A stretch of 64,000 nucleotides of DNA from NCBI GenBank assembly GCA_934247935.1, contig CAKQKE010000002.1, positions 186,001 through 250,000 on the forward strand, written 5' to 3'. Position numbers and translations under genes: made by a program. Origin of the DNA: an uncultured Clostridia bacterium. Lineage in GTDB: Bacteria; Bacillota; Clostridia; Christensenellales; Borkfalkiaceae. The notes under the pieces are model-generated. The model ran no database searches, was not told where the DNA came from, and saw only the letters and a program-made list of their open reading frames with translations. Within the stretch, counting starts at the first letter, position 1. Each line of letters opens with the position of its first letter. Below, one piece after another: positions 50,336 through 59,186 of this stretch.

Positions 50336-51651
50336 TGTTCGTCTCCTTTTTCTCTGAACACTATCCTTATGGGCGTGCCGTCGAATCCGAACGCCTTTCT
50401 GATTGTGTTTTCCAAAAATCTTTTATAAGAAAAATGTACCAAATCCGCATTGTTTACGAAAAACACGAACGTCGGAGGATTTGTACTCTCTTGAGTCGCA
50501 TAATAAATTTTAAGTCTTCTGCCGTGTTTTGTCGGCGGATCCGTCGTGCGGACAGCGTCGCCTATTACGTCGTTGAGCGTACCGGTCGTGATACGTTTGC
50601 ATGCGTTTTCGTACACTTGCTCGGCAATATCGAGTACGTTGTTTACCCTTTGACCCGTTTTGGCAGAAATGTAAACGGACTTATAATAATCCATAAACGC
50701 AAGGTCGCAATCGAGTTTTTCGTTGAACTTGTTTATGGTGTTTGTGTCTTTTTCGACTGTATCCCACTTATTCATTACAATCACGCTTGGCTTGCCTTGT
50801 TCGTGAATATATCCGCAGATTTTTACGTCTTGTTCGGTAAGTCCGACCGAAGAATCCACCACGGCAAGACACACATCCGCACGCCTTATAGAGGCAAGTG
50901 CCCTGATTACGCTGTAATATTCCACGTTTTCTTCAACCGCGCTCTTCTTTCTGATGCCTGCGGTATCGATCAAAAGATATTTCTTTCCTTTATAAGTAAA
51001 CGGAGTATCGATTGCGTCTCTCGTGGTGCCTGCACGCGCCGAAACTATCGTTCTGTCATAACCGAGAATTTTATTCGTAAGGCTGGACTTACCCGCATTG
51101 GGTTTTCCCACGACGGCTATTTTAAGCACTTCGCCGTCATCTTCTTCAGCCTCGATGCGTTTGAAGTTTTCGCAAACAGCGTCCAGAAGATCGCCTATAC
51201 CTTTGCCTTGCTCGCAAGAAATTCCGTAAGGCTCGCCGAGACCGAGTTCGTAAAACTCGCACAAGGTCTCGATGCTGTAATTGTCGAGTTTGTTTACCGC
51301 AAGCACAATGGGTTTTCTCGATACCCTGAGTTTTGCCGCAACGTCCTGGTCGGCGGCTGTCAAACCCGATTTGGCGTCGCAGAAAAATATAATCACATCG
51401 GCGGTGTCAATCGCTATTTCCGCTTGTTTTTTAATGTGCATCCACATTTCGTCGGTCGATTTAAGTTCGATACCGCCGGTGTCGATAAGCGTAAAATTAT
51501 GTCCGCACCATTCGGCGTCGGCATAAATACGGTCTCTCGTAATGCCGGGCTTGTCCTCTACAATGGATATTTTTTTGCCCGTAACCCTATTGAAAAAGGT
51601 CGATTTGCCGACGTTAGGTCTGCCGACAACCGCAACCAAAGGTTTACTCAT
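50332..51651 (-). CDS. der: Ribosome assembly GTPase Der (EngA)
   Basis: A double-GTPase needed for 50S subunit maturation. The first G domain starts VAVVGRPNVGKSTFFNRVTG with DTGG and NKLD; the second has IAVVGKPNAGKSSLTNKILG, DTAG and NKWD. A C-terminal KH-like domain ends in PIRIVFREKGDEQ. The 439 residues are complete. The ATG overlaps the DUF512 gene upstream by 8 bases and the stop overlaps plsY by 4, so DUF512-der-plsY form one operon. Confidence 0.96.
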   Translation of the reverse strand: MSKPLVAVVGRPNVGKSTFFNRVTGKKISIVEDKPGITRDRIYADAEWCGHNFTLIDTGGIELKSTDEMWMHIKKQAEIAIDTADVIIFFCDAKSGLTAADQDVAAKLRVSRKPIVLAVNKLDNYSIETLCEFYELGLGEPYGISCEQGKGIGDLLDAVCENFKRIEAEEDDGEVLKIAVVGKPNAGKSSLTNKILGYDRTIVSARAGTTRDAIDTPFTYKGKKYLLIDTAGIRKKSAVEENVEYYSVIRALASIRRADVCLAVVDSSVGLTEQDVKICGYIHEQGKPSVIVMNKWDTVEKDTNTINKFNEKLDCDLAFMDYYKSVYISAKTGQRVNNVLDIAEQVYENACKRITTGTLNDVIGDAVRTTDPPTKHGRRLKIYYATQESTNPPTFVFFVNNADLVHFSYKRFLENTIRKAFGFDGTPIRIVFREKGDEQ

Positions 51652-52948
51652 AATTTACCTCCTTAACTTTATCCGACGTAAACGCATTGAAAAAACTTTC
51701 CCCGCTGCCGTCGGTTATTCTGATAGGTTTGCCTAATTTTTGCGACAACCCGACAAGCGTCATGCCGTCCAAAAATACGTCTTCGGTCTCTTTTAAAGTG
51801 TTATGCGACAAGACAAGCACGTCATAATCGTCTCCGAACTCGGTCGCCGCCCTATAAATATCGCCGCCGGTCAAAAGCCCGGTGCAGTTTACCGTCTCTC
51901 CGAAAAAGTAATTTTTCGCACCGACCACGTGAATATCTACGCCTTTACACAAGTTTTGCACTTTTTCTGCGCTGTTTTTAATAAATTCGTACGCCGAAGT
52001 GCCGCTTATAGCCAAAAATTTTTTATTATATTTTCTCTTACAAAGGGCGTCGTCGAGTTCTTTTTCAAACTTAGCCGTCATACCCACGCCGTTTTCTATC
52101 TGATTAAAACCGCCGTAAAACTCATAAGGTTCGACCTCTATGCCCGACTTGAAATAAAACTCGTCCGCGGGTAAAATAAAGTTTACGCCGAATTCTTTGT
52201 TGAGTTTTCTTACCAATTCTATCACTTGTGCTGAATAATCGGCGGTTACGTCGTCGATTTTTGTGAGTCCGTCTCTGTATTTGGTAATTCCGCACGGAAC
52301 GACAGCCATCGTCTCGACTTGCGGATAATATTTAAAAAGTTGCCTTGCGGTATATTCGAGTTCTTCGCCGTCGTTGTAGCCCTTTACAAGCACGACTTGC
52401 GTTTCCATTCTTATTCCGTGAGCGGCAAAAGTATTAATATAATAATTGATTTTGTCCGCAAAACGGTTGTTTGTCATCTTTTTGCGCAATTCGCCGTTCA
52501 TCGTGTGCACCGAAATATACAGCGGACTTAAATGCAGACGGATTATTCTTTCAACGTCTTTATCGGTAAGGTTTGTAAGCGTGACGAAATTTCCGCATAA
52601 AAAACTTTGGCGGTAATCGTCGTCCTTTACGTAAAGCGTGTCTCTCATACCCTTTGGCATCTGAGCGACAAAACAAAAAATGCAGTTGTTTTGACAAGTG
52701 CGGATATTAAGTCCGTCGTCGCAAAAATTGAGACCCAACGTTTCGTCGTCCTCTTTTTCTATTTCGCAAGTCGTTACTCTTCCGTTTTTGTCTTCTACCG
52801 TAATCGAAAAACGGTTTAAGGTGTCGTAATAAAGATAATCCAGCACGTCGACGACGTCTTTACCGTCAAATGCAAGTAACTTATCTCCTTTTTCTATACC
52901 TATTTCTTTTCCTATTCCCGTTTTTTCGACCGTGCTTATTACAAGCAT
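51644..52948 (-). CDS. DUF512 protein with PDZ and radical SAM-like regions
   Basis: A 434-residue protein widespread in Firmicutes and often next to der. An N-terminal PDZ-like segment (GIGKEIGIEKGDKLLAFDGK) is followed by a radical SAM-type Cys cluster (CQNNCIFC, CxxxCxxC) with the conserved block FVAQMPKGMRDTLYVKDDDY and RQSFLCGNFVTLTNLT. The DUF512 domain occupies the C-terminal half. The reaction is unknown as far as I know. It is the first gene of the operon with der and plsY. Confidence 0.88.
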   Translation of the reverse strand: MLVISTVEKTGIGKEIGIEKGDKLLAFDGKDVVDVLDYLYYDTLNRFSITVEDKNGRVTTCEIEKEDDETLGLNFCDDGLNIRTCQNNCIFCFVAQMPKGMRDTLYVKDDDYRQSFLCGNFVTLTNLTDKDVERIIRLHLSPLYISVHTMNGELRKKMTNNRFADKINYYINTFAAHGIRMETQVVLVKGYNDGEELEYTARQLFKYYPQVETMAVVPCGITKYRDGLTKIDDVTADYSAQVIELVRKLNKEFGVNFILPADEFYFKSGIEVEPYEFYGGFNQIENGVGMTAKFEKELDDALCKRKYNKKFLAISGTSAYEFIKNSAEKVQNLCKGVDIHVVGAKNYFFGETVNCTGLLTGGDIYRAATEFGDDYDVLVLSHNTLKETEDVFLDGMTLVGLSQKLGKPIRITDGSGESFFNAFTSDKVKEVNYE

Positions 52949-52959
52949 CTCTCAACCTC

Positions 52960-53267
52960 TAAATATATCTTATTAGTCTATTATATATTTTTTTACGCGC
53001 TTTGTAAAGTTTTTTATCGGGTTTTAATTTTATATCGCCCGCATTATGCGGTTAATTGCCGTCATAACGTTGCTTATTGTTCGCATTGCGTTGCCGTTTG
53101 ACAAACAAAGTTATATTTTTCCCGTATCGGTTTAAAATTTTTATCGCCGAAATTTATTGATCATCGCACCGCAAATTTACCGCTTATCGCGCCATGATTT
53201 GATTTCTTTTGTACTGCCGGATCGCTACTATAAACCCTTTTTTTGTTTAAAATTATTACCGCAATAT
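52960..53267. other. Intergenic gap upstream of DUF512
   Basis: AT-rich with no gene. It must hold the DUF512-der-plsY promoter, which I could not place with confidence. Confidence 0.35.
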
Positions 53268-53303
53268 GTCGTTTTTACACAAAACGGTATGTCTGAAAAC
53301 GAC
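53268..53303 (+). repeat. 36-bp palindromic element, copy 14 (core diverged)
   Basis: The outer arms GTCGTTTTTAC and GAAAACGAC are kept, and the core reads AAACGGTATG. About 35 bases further a GACCG/CGGTC hairpin (53341-53374) may end upp transcription. Confidence 0.65.
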
Positions 53304-53479
53304 AAACATGCAAAAACCGAAAGCAACTAAACATAAAAGGACCGCCGACTTTGTTTTACCTTGCCGACGGTCAGATTAGATAATTTTATTTACGTTATTT
53401 CGTTATAACGCTTTATTGTTGCAGTCGATTAAAAATTTTGCTCTATAACCATTCACAACTAAAAAACAACCCGATTTAA

Positions 53480-54121
53480 TTATTTCGTGCCGAAGATTCT
53501 GTCGCCGGCATCGCCGAAAGCGGTTACGATATATCCCTTTTCGTTGAGCGGAGCGTCGGCATAATGCGCAACGTACACTTTTACGTCGGGATGAGTTGTA
53601 ACAACCCTTTTTATTCCTACGGGTGCGGCAATCAACGACAACAATTTTATATTTTTAAATCCTCTTTGCTTTATAAAACCGATAGCCGCCGCTGCGCTGC
53701 CGCCTGTTGCCAACGCAGGGTCAACGACGATAACTTGTCCGTCAAGCGTGTCTGTGGGCAATTTGCAGTAATATTCGTGCGGTTCGAGCGTTTTTTCATC
53801 TCTGTAAAGACCTATATGACCTATTTTAGCATTGGGAAAAAGTGCCGTAAGTCCGTCAACCATGCCGAGTCCGGCGCGCAAAATGGGGACGATTGTAATT
53901 TTTTCGTCTACCACCGGCGACATAAACGTGGAAAGCGGGGCTTTAATCTCTACGTTTTTGGTTTTTACGTCTCTGAACGCTTCATAGCCCATGAGCATTG
54001 CAAGTTCGCTGACGATTTCTCTGAATTCTTTCGTGGTGGTTTCCACACTGCAAAGGTGCGTGATTTTGTGCGCGATGAGCGGATGTGTAAACACGGTTAC
54101 GTTTTTCATAAAATCTTCCAT
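53480..54121 (-). CDS. upp: Uracil phosphoribosyltransferase
   Basis: Salvages uracil to UMP with PRPP. Motifs are IVPILRAGLGMVDGLTALFP, the PRPP loop VIVVDPALATGGSAAAAI and the uracil-binding end GYIVTAFGDAGDRIFGT. The 213 residues are normal plus a short start. GGAG lies 7 bases before the first ATG; a second ATG five codons in is possible. It is divergent from pyrR, with promoters back-to-back, and near the uracil permease. Confidence 0.96.
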   Translation of the reverse strand: MEDFMKNVTVFTHPLIAHKITHLCSVETTTKEFREIVSELAMLMGYEAFRDVKTKNVEIKAPLSTFMSPVVDEKITIVPILRAGLGMVDGLTALFPNAKIGHIGLYRDEKTLEPHEYYCKLPTDTLDGQVIVVDPALATGGSAAAAIGFIKQRGFKNIKLLSLIAAPVGIKRVVTTHPDVKVYVAHYADAPLNEKGYIVTAFGDAGDRIFGTK

Positions 54122-54288
54122 TTTTTATCTCCGTTAATTTTTATACTTTTTAAAATAACTTATATTGCGGCAAAGCCGGAACATTTAAATTATGGCAAAG
54201 CCGAAACGATTAAATTTTTCGGCTATCAACCGTTTTATAACGATAAACGCACTTTTTTAATAAAACTAAAATGATTTTATCTTTATTT
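54122..54288 (-). promoter_or_regulatory. upp leader with repeats and hairpins
   Basis: A leader of about 160 bases. On the minus strand AGCCGAAA pairs with TTTCGGCT, and CGGCTTTGCC occurs twice 25 bases apart. It lacks the CAGAGAG PyrR loop, so any attenuation would be of another kind. Confidence 0.4.
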
Positions 54289-54317
54289 ATTTTACTCTAA
54301 AATTTTGTTTTAGTCAA
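54289..54317 (-). promoter_or_regulatory. Sigma-A promoter of upp
   Basis: TTGACT (54312-54317), a 17-base spacer and TAAAAT (54289-54294) on the minus strand. Its -35 box is only 4 bases from the -35 of the pyrR promoter. Confidence 0.7.
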
Positions 54318-54321
54318 TAAT

Positions 54322-54350
54322 TTGACAAACAACGACTTATGTGATACAAT
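54322..54350 (+). promoter_or_regulatory. Sigma-A promoter of pyrR
   Basis: TTGACA (54322-54327), a 17-base spacer and TACAAT (54345-54350). The expected transcription start is about 54357, the A of the pyrR ATG. Confidence 0.85.
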
Positions 54351-54356
54351 CGATTT

Positions 54357-54884
54357 ATGAAATTTAAAGCGACAATAATGGACGGATTGGCGGTAAAACG
54401 CGCCTTGACAAGAATTTCTTTTGAAATTATAGAACAAAGCGACGACCTTAAAAATATCGTGCTCATAGGCATAAAAACAAGGGGCGTTCCGCTCGCCGAA
54501 ACCATAAAAAACAACATTTTGGCATCTTCAAACGTGGATATACCCGTTTGCCAACTCGATATCACACATTACCGCGACGACAGAAAGCAAGGTGTGAAAG
54601 TCAAATCCGCAGGCATTTCCTGCCCCGTCGAAGATAAAGACGTAATACTTGTAGACGACGTTTTGTTTACCGGCAGAACGACCCGCGCCGCAATCGAGGC
54701 TGTGCTTGAAAGCGGAAGAGCGTCGACTATTCGCCTTGCGGTGCTTGTGGACAGAGGTCACCGGGAATTGCCTATCCGCGCGGATTTCGTCGGTAAAAAC
54801 GTACCCACTTCCATCCGTGAAGAAATTTCTGTAAAACTGCAAGAGACCGACGGGGAAACTTCTGTATGCATTTACGAAAAATAA
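54357..54884 (+). CDS. pyrR: Pyrimidine operon attenuation regulator PyrR
   Basis: An RNA-binding, UMP-sensing regulator that is also related to uracil phosphoribosyltransferases. The N-terminus aligns residue for residue with Bacillus PyrR around AVKRALTRI. IGIKTRG, the PRPP motif VILVDDVLFTGRTTRAA and the end VDRGHRELPIRADFVGKNVP are conserved. The 175 residues are complete. No Shine-Dalgarno precedes the ATG, and the promoter places transcription start at the ATG, suggesting a leaderless mRNA. Its likely target, a PyrR attenuator, lies before uraA at 56872-56975. Confidence 0.95.
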   Translation: MKFKATIMDGLAVKRALTRISFEIIEQSDDLKNIVLIGIKTRGVPLAETIKNNILASSNVDIPVCQLDITHYRDDRKQGVKVKSAGISCPVEDKDVILVDDVLFTGRTTRAAIEAVLESGRASTIRLAVLVDRGHRELPIRADFVGKNVPTSIREEISVKLQETDGETSVCIYEK

Positions 54885-55079
54885 TTTATTTCTTTTAAAA
54901 ATTAAATTTGATTCAAAATCTGCAAGTTTGGCGGACGGCGTTTATTGTATCTGAATTAAATGCTTTCCGCTTTTATTTTTTCGTTTTTTGCTATTTAACA
55001 ACCGTCTTTACTAATTGCTTACTCTTAGTTTTTTACCGCAGTGCAGTCAAATAATCTATCCTTTCGTTTTAATAAAACT

Positions 55080-55115
55080 ACTCTTTTTACGCAACACGTA
55101 TCGCGTAAACAAAAC
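55080..55115 (+). repeat. 36-bp palindromic element, copy 15
   Basis: CTTTTTACGCAACACGTATC then GCGTAAAC: inner arms kept, outer arms lost. It lies between convergent pyrR and uraA. Confidence 0.7.
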
Positions 55116-55160
55116 ATTTTTCTTTTTTATCGCTTAATTAAAACCATTTATTTATAATTA

Positions 55161-55195
55161 ATCCGACGCGCAAAATTGCGCGTCGGATTTTTGTT
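55161..55195 (+). terminator. Terminator between pyrR and uraA
   Basis: ATCCGACGCGC (55161-55171) pairs with GCGCGTCGGAT (55178-55188) and is followed by TTTTTGTTT on the plus strand. It lies just past the uraA stop and may also end uraA in the other direction. Confidence 0.7.
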
Positions 55196-55204
55196 TATGT
55201 TTTA

Positions 55205-56731
55205 TCAGAAATCTTCTTTAAGAGCCTCTTCCGTCATTACTTCGGGGGCATCGCTTTTTTCGTTTTTACCCGAGTGAGTGATTGCGTTTACTATAATACC
55301 TACTATCATAGCCAAAGCAAGCGCAGTGATTTGAATAAGCGGATCTCCCGTAAGTTTGTTTGTGCCGAAGTTAAGCGTAACTCCGCCGATACCTATTACG
55401 AGTATTGCCGCAACGGGGTAAAGGTTTCTGTTGTCGGAAAGGTCTACGTCTTTAAGCATTTGAAGACCGCTGACCGAAATGAAACCGTACATCGCTATGC
55501 ACGCGCCGCCGATTACGCATTTGGGAAGCATGTTGATTATCGCAACGAAAGGAGACACGAACGATACGACCATACACATAATCGCCGTAGTAAGTATTGT
55601 TCTTGTGGCAGCATTTTTAGAAAGAGCAACACAACTTATCGATTCGCCGTAAGTGGTGTTTGCGCATCCGCCGAAGAACGCTCCTACCATAGAGCCTACG
55701 CCGTCGCCGAGAAGCGTGTTGTGAAGACCGGGGTTTTCAAGAAGGTCCTTTTCAACGATGCTGGAAAGATTTTCGTGGTCTGAAATGTGTTGAGCAAGTT
55801 CGACAACCGCGATGGGAACAAACAATACCGCAAGTTTACCGACAGCCGCTCCGTCGAAAACGAAATCTCTCGTTATCGTAGCCACACCCGCGATTAAATT
55901 GCCGTTAGCGTCAACCGCGTGATATTCAAGTCCTTTAGTTTGCAACGCTTTTATAAACGTAAACTTGGGATAATCGAAGAAACTTTGGAATCTGAGAGGC
56001 TTAAAGCACTCTTTAATGGGGTCGAAGTTTACGATTCTCATACCTTGACAGAAAGCACTGTCGTTTATATATCCTAAACAAGTAATGACGATTGCCAGAA
56101 CAAGACCTGCGCCTATACCGATGATAAACGGTATAAGTTTTGCCATACCCTTACCTTTTACCGATGCGATTACAATCGCCACAAACGTAAACAGTCCTAC
56201 GAAAACATACCAAAGGTTGTATGTATTGCCGCCGTTTTTCATCATCCAGCCGCCTGCCGTTCCGGAAAGCGAAAGACCTATTATCGCGAGGATAGGTCCG
56301 ATTATTACGTGCGGAAGGAGTTTTTTAATCCATGCCGAACCTACAAACTTTATAATCAAAGCGATTACCACATATACAAGTCCCGCAAACGCAACGCCTA
56401 CAATCAATCCCCAATAACCGAAGTTGCTTGTTGCCGTAGCGCACAGCGCACCGAGGAAAGTGAACGAAGAGCCGAGGAAAACAGGGCTTTTAAACTTAGT
56501 AAAGAGCAAGTAAACCAGCGTACCCGCACCCGCTCCGAAAAACGCCGCCGCAGGGTCGCACGTCAAGTAAGAAACGTACTTGACACCTTCCACAGTGAAC
56601 GAGATCGCCGTTCCGCTGATAAGAATGGGAACAAGCAACGTTGCCGCCATAATGGCGATCATTTGCTGAAAGGCAAATACTAAGTTTTGCTTGAATTTGG
56701 GTTTGTCGTTAATTCCGTAAAACAGTTTCAT
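55205..56731 (-). CDS. uraA: Uracil permease (NCS2 family)
   Basis: A 508-residue uracil:proton symporter with about 12-14 hydrophobic segments. The NCS2 signatures FLGSSFTFLGAL, HVIIGPILAIIGLSLSG and the substrate-site region LGDGVGSMVGAFFGGCANTT with YGESI are visible. It is longer than the roughly 430 residues usual for UraA because of a loop near 225-300. A PyrR-type attenuator in its leader and the nearby pyrR and upp support uracil over xanthine as substrate. Confidence 0.92.
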   Translation of the reverse strand: MKLFYGINDKPKFKQNLVFAFQQMIAIMAATLLVPILISGTAISFTVEGVKYVSYLTCDPAAAFFGAGAGTLVYLLFTKFKSPVFLGSSFTFLGALCATATSNFGYWGLIVGVAFAGLVYVVIALIIKFVGSAWIKKLLPHVIIGPILAIIGLSLSGTAGGWMMKNGGNTYNLWYVFVGLFTFVAIVIASVKGKGMAKLIPFIIGIGAGLVLAIVITCLGYINDSAFCQGMRIVNFDPIKECFKPLRFQSFFDYPKFTFIKALQTKGLEYHAVDANGNLIAGVATITRDFVFDGAAVGKLAVLFVPIAVVELAQHISDHENLSSIVEKDLLENPGLHNTLLGDGVGSMVGAFFGGCANTTYGESISCVALSKNAATRTILTTAIMCMVVSFVSPFVAIINMLPKCVIGGACIAMYGFISVSGLQMLKDVDLSDNRNLYPVAAILVIGIGGVTLNFGTNKLTGDPLIQITALALAMIVGIIVNAITHSGKNEKSDAPEVMTEEALKEDF

Positions 56732-56871
56732 TTTTTTATATCTCCTTTATTTTTTTTCGCACTTTGGTTAATTCGGCTGCATTTTTCGCTTTAAACGCTT
56801 TGCTTGTTGTAAAAGTCTCTCCGCTTTTTTATTTGGCGGCGTTCAAGCGCATATACTCCCGACCGAGGCAT

Positions 56872-56975
56872 AAAAAAACGCCTTGTCGCAGAGTACGACA
56901 AGGACATAGAATTACGGTATTGTTTTACACTTATAATTAATATCTTGTCGGTCTCTCTGTACCGAATTAAAGACT
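56872..56975 (-). promoter_or_regulatory. PyrR-dependent transcription attenuator of uraA
   Basis: On the minus strand a PyrR-binding hairpin (TTTAATTCGG, loop ACAGAGAG, ACCGACAAG, about 56942-56972) is followed by a terminator: CCTTGTCG and CGACAAGG (56881-56903), then a run of seven T. CAGAGAGACCGACAAG of the PyrR site can pair with the terminator's 5' side (CTTGTCG, CTCTG), giving the antiterminator. High UMP plus PyrR should favour termination. Confidence 0.85.
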
Positions 56976-57032
56976 AAACGGAAACGCATCTCCGTTTGTT
57001 TGTTGTATTATATCAAATGATTTTGGTTTTGT

Positions 57033-57935
57033 CTACTGTTTTTTAAGACTTTTTAACACTTTTTCAAAATAATCCGGAAGCGGGGCTTCAAAAGTCATCA
57101 TCTTTCCCGCACTCGGGTGAACAAATTGCAGCCTGATCGCATGCAACAACTGCCCGTTTAAACCGAATTTATTTTTCTTGTATCCGTAAACGGGGTCGCC
57201 GACTATGGGATGACCCAGATGTTTTGCATGCACTCTTATCTGATGAGTTCTGCCCGTTGCCAGATTAAACTCGCACAAGGTATATCCCTCGTATCTTTGT
57301 ATTACCTTATAATAAGTCAGGGCGTATCTGCCGGAAGAACTTACGGCATATTTCGTCCTGTCCTTTTTATCTCTGTCCAAATACGTCTCCACTTTTCCTT
57401 CGTCGCTGTCCAAATTACCTTCGAGCAAAGCCCAATACGTCCTTTTACAAGTTTTTTCGGCAATTTGTTTTGCAAGATTTACGTGCGCTTTGTCGTTTTT
57501 TGCAACGACGAGCAAGCCCGAAGTATCTTTGTCTATTCTATGCACAATACCGGGGCGAATCACTCCGTTTATGCCGCTCAACGAATCGAGATGAAAAAGC
57601 AATGCGTTTACAAGCGTGCCGCCGTGTACTCCGTTGCCCGCATGCACCGTCATGCCTTGCGCCTTGTTTATCACGGCAACGTCGTCGTCCTGATAAATTA
57701 TATCGATAGGCAAATTCTCCGCTTTTACGTCGAGTTCTATCGGGTCGGGCACTTCGATTTGTATAATTTCGCCCTCTTTAATCTCTCTTTTTGCCTTTAC
57801 GGGTAAGCCGTTTATCGTTATTTTGCCGTCGTCGGCGAGTTTTTTTATTCTCGAACGGGTAAATTCGGTGTTGTTTGCAACGTATACGTCGAGTCTTTCG
57901 CCGCCGCAACTCGCTTCTATAACCAATTTTTCCAT
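57033..57935 (-). CDS. rluD: RluD-family 23S rRNA pseudouridine synthase
   Basis: Isomerises uridines in large-subunit rRNA. An N-terminal S4 domain (ERLDVYVANNTEFTRSRIKK) precedes the catalytic domain with the active-site Asp in GIVHRIDKDTSGLLVVAKND and the later GRTHQIRVHAKHLGHPIVGD. The 300 residues are complete. It lies 142 bases after lspA, the same order (lspA-rluD) as in many Firmicutes. The exact target uridines are inferred from the family. Confidence 0.93.
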   Translation of the reverse strand: MEKLVIEASCGGERLDVYVANNTEFTRSRIKKLADDGKITINGLPVKAKREIKEGEIIQIEVPDPIELDVKAENLPIDIIYQDDDVAVINKAQGMTVHAGNGVHGGTLVNALLFHLDSLSGINGVIRPGIVHRIDKDTSGLLVVAKNDKAHVNLAKQIAEKTCKRTYWALLEGNLDSDEGKVETYLDRDKKDRTKYAVSSSGRYALTYYKVIQRYEGYTLCEFNLATGRTHQIRVHAKHLGHPIVGDPVYGYKKNKFGLNGQLLHAIRLQFVHPSAGKMMTFEAPLPDYFEKVLKSLKKQ

Positions 57936-58077
57936 ATAAATTTCTCTTTGTTTGTGCCGAATTTATCGGACATACGGGTTTTTCGCCAACGATTTATTCG
58001 CTGTTTTACCCGATTTATTCACTTTTTGCCGGGTTGTTTAACGTTATCGGCGGCTTTCCGTTTAACGACTGCCCTTT

Positions 58078-58617
58078 TTATTTAGCGACGGGTTCGTCAA
58101 GCGTTTTATCGACGTTTTGCAAATCTTCGGGTTTTTGTTTCTTTTTAAACAATGCGTCTGCATCCATAAACAATATATAAATTACGAGCATTGCCGCACC
58201 CACACACAAGAAAATGTCTGCTACGTTGCAAGTGAAATTCATAAAATTGAAAATTCTTAAGTTGAACGGATTTCTCACTTGTAAAAAGTCTCTTACATAC
58301 GAAAACGAAATTCTGTCAACGAAATTGCCAAGCGTTCCGCCCACCACGAAAGCAAGCGAAGTATGCAGCCATTTCGACTTTTTCTTTGTAAATGCGTAAA
58401 AGAAAAACAACGCTATTAAAAACACAACCGTCAATATTGCAAACAGCAACTGCGCGTATTTGAAATTACCGAGCATCCCGTACGCCGCACCGTCGTTTTC
58501 TATGTAATTAAAGGATAAAAAGCCTTTAACTATCGACTGGTCGTAAACTCTGTAGTAATACGCTTTTGTAAGTTGGTCAAGCAAAAACGATATTACTATT
58601 AAAACTATATAAACCAT
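58078..58617 (-). CDS. lspA: Lipoprotein signal peptidase II
   Basis: Membrane aspartic peptidase that removes the signal peptide from diacylated prolipoproteins. It has four hydrophobic segments; the catalytic Asp residues are in GNFVDRI and NVADIFL, and an N-terminal DQLTK motif is present. The 179 residues include a hydrophilic tail of about 25. The ATG shares one base with the preceding stop (TAATG), so it is coupled to the coiled-coil gene. It serves the many lipoproteins seen in this window. Confidence 0.95.
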   Translation of the reverse strand: MVYIVLIVISFLLDQLTKAYYYRVYDQSIVKGFLSFNYIENDGAAYGMLGNFKYAQLLFAILTVVFLIALFFFYAFTKKKSKWLHTSLAFVVGGTLGNFVDRISFSYVRDFLQVRNPFNLRIFNFMNFTCNVADIFLCVGAAMLVIYILFMDADALFKKKQKPEDLQNVDKTLDEPVAK

Positions 58618-59186
58618 TAATTATCCTCCGTTACGCCGAGTTCTTTACACAGTTCAAACAAATCGAGATCCCCCGTGGGGTTGATTACTTCGTTTAAATC
58701 CAAACCCGACTCTGATACGGAATACTCTCCGTATACGCCTTGTTTTGCCCTGCTTTTATCAATAAGGTCCCTTATTTTTTCGACTTTTTCCTTGTTTGAA
58801 ACACCTCTGCCGCCCACGACGTCGCAATCGATTATTGCGTTGATGTTTTTTACCACGTCGTCGATTTTATTCGTATATTCTTCTCCCATTTTCGTCAAAA
58901 TTTGTCCTTTGAAAAAGTTTTCCCATTTTGCCGAAAACATTTTAAGCCTTTTAATTTCCAAAAAATACTCTTCGTTGGTTTCTCCTATCATTTCGCGCGA
59001 TTTTTTTTGCGCCTTTATCAGGGCGTAAGTCACGTCGTCTCGTTCCGCTTTGTATTTTTCAATCCGGTTTTTTAATCTGGCGTTTTCGTTTTCAAGTTCG
59101 GTAATCCGCTCTTTTTGCAAGCGTAAAAGATTGTCTGCGTCGCTTATTTGTTTTTCGAGTTGCTGCTTTTTTTTAGAAAAAAACAT
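58617..59186 (-). CDS. Coiled-coil protein of unknown function
   Basis: A 189-residue soluble protein. Residues about 5-75 form a strongly charged heptad-like coiled coil (LEKQISDADNLLRLQKERIT), and the rest is a mixed region ending in an acidic DLDLFELCKELGV. It resembles DivIVA-like proteins in layout only; I do not recognise the family. It is coupled by one-base TAATG overlaps to pncB before and lspA after, so the three are one operon. Confidence 0.75.
   Translation of the reverse strand: MFFSKKKQQLEKQISDADNLLRLQKERITELENENARLKNRIEKYKAERDDVTYALIKAQKKSREMIGETNEEYFLEIKRLKMFSAKWENFFKGQILTKMGEEYTNKIDDVVKNINAIIDCDVVGGRGVSNKEKVEKIRDLIDKSRAKQGVYGEYSVSESGLDLNEVINPTGDLDLFELCKELGVTEDN

Noticed and set aside
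50293..51666. 457-codon open frame on the plus strand
   Set aside because: It is antisense to der, whose two GTPase domains are unmistakable. The frame has no recognisable domain or start site.
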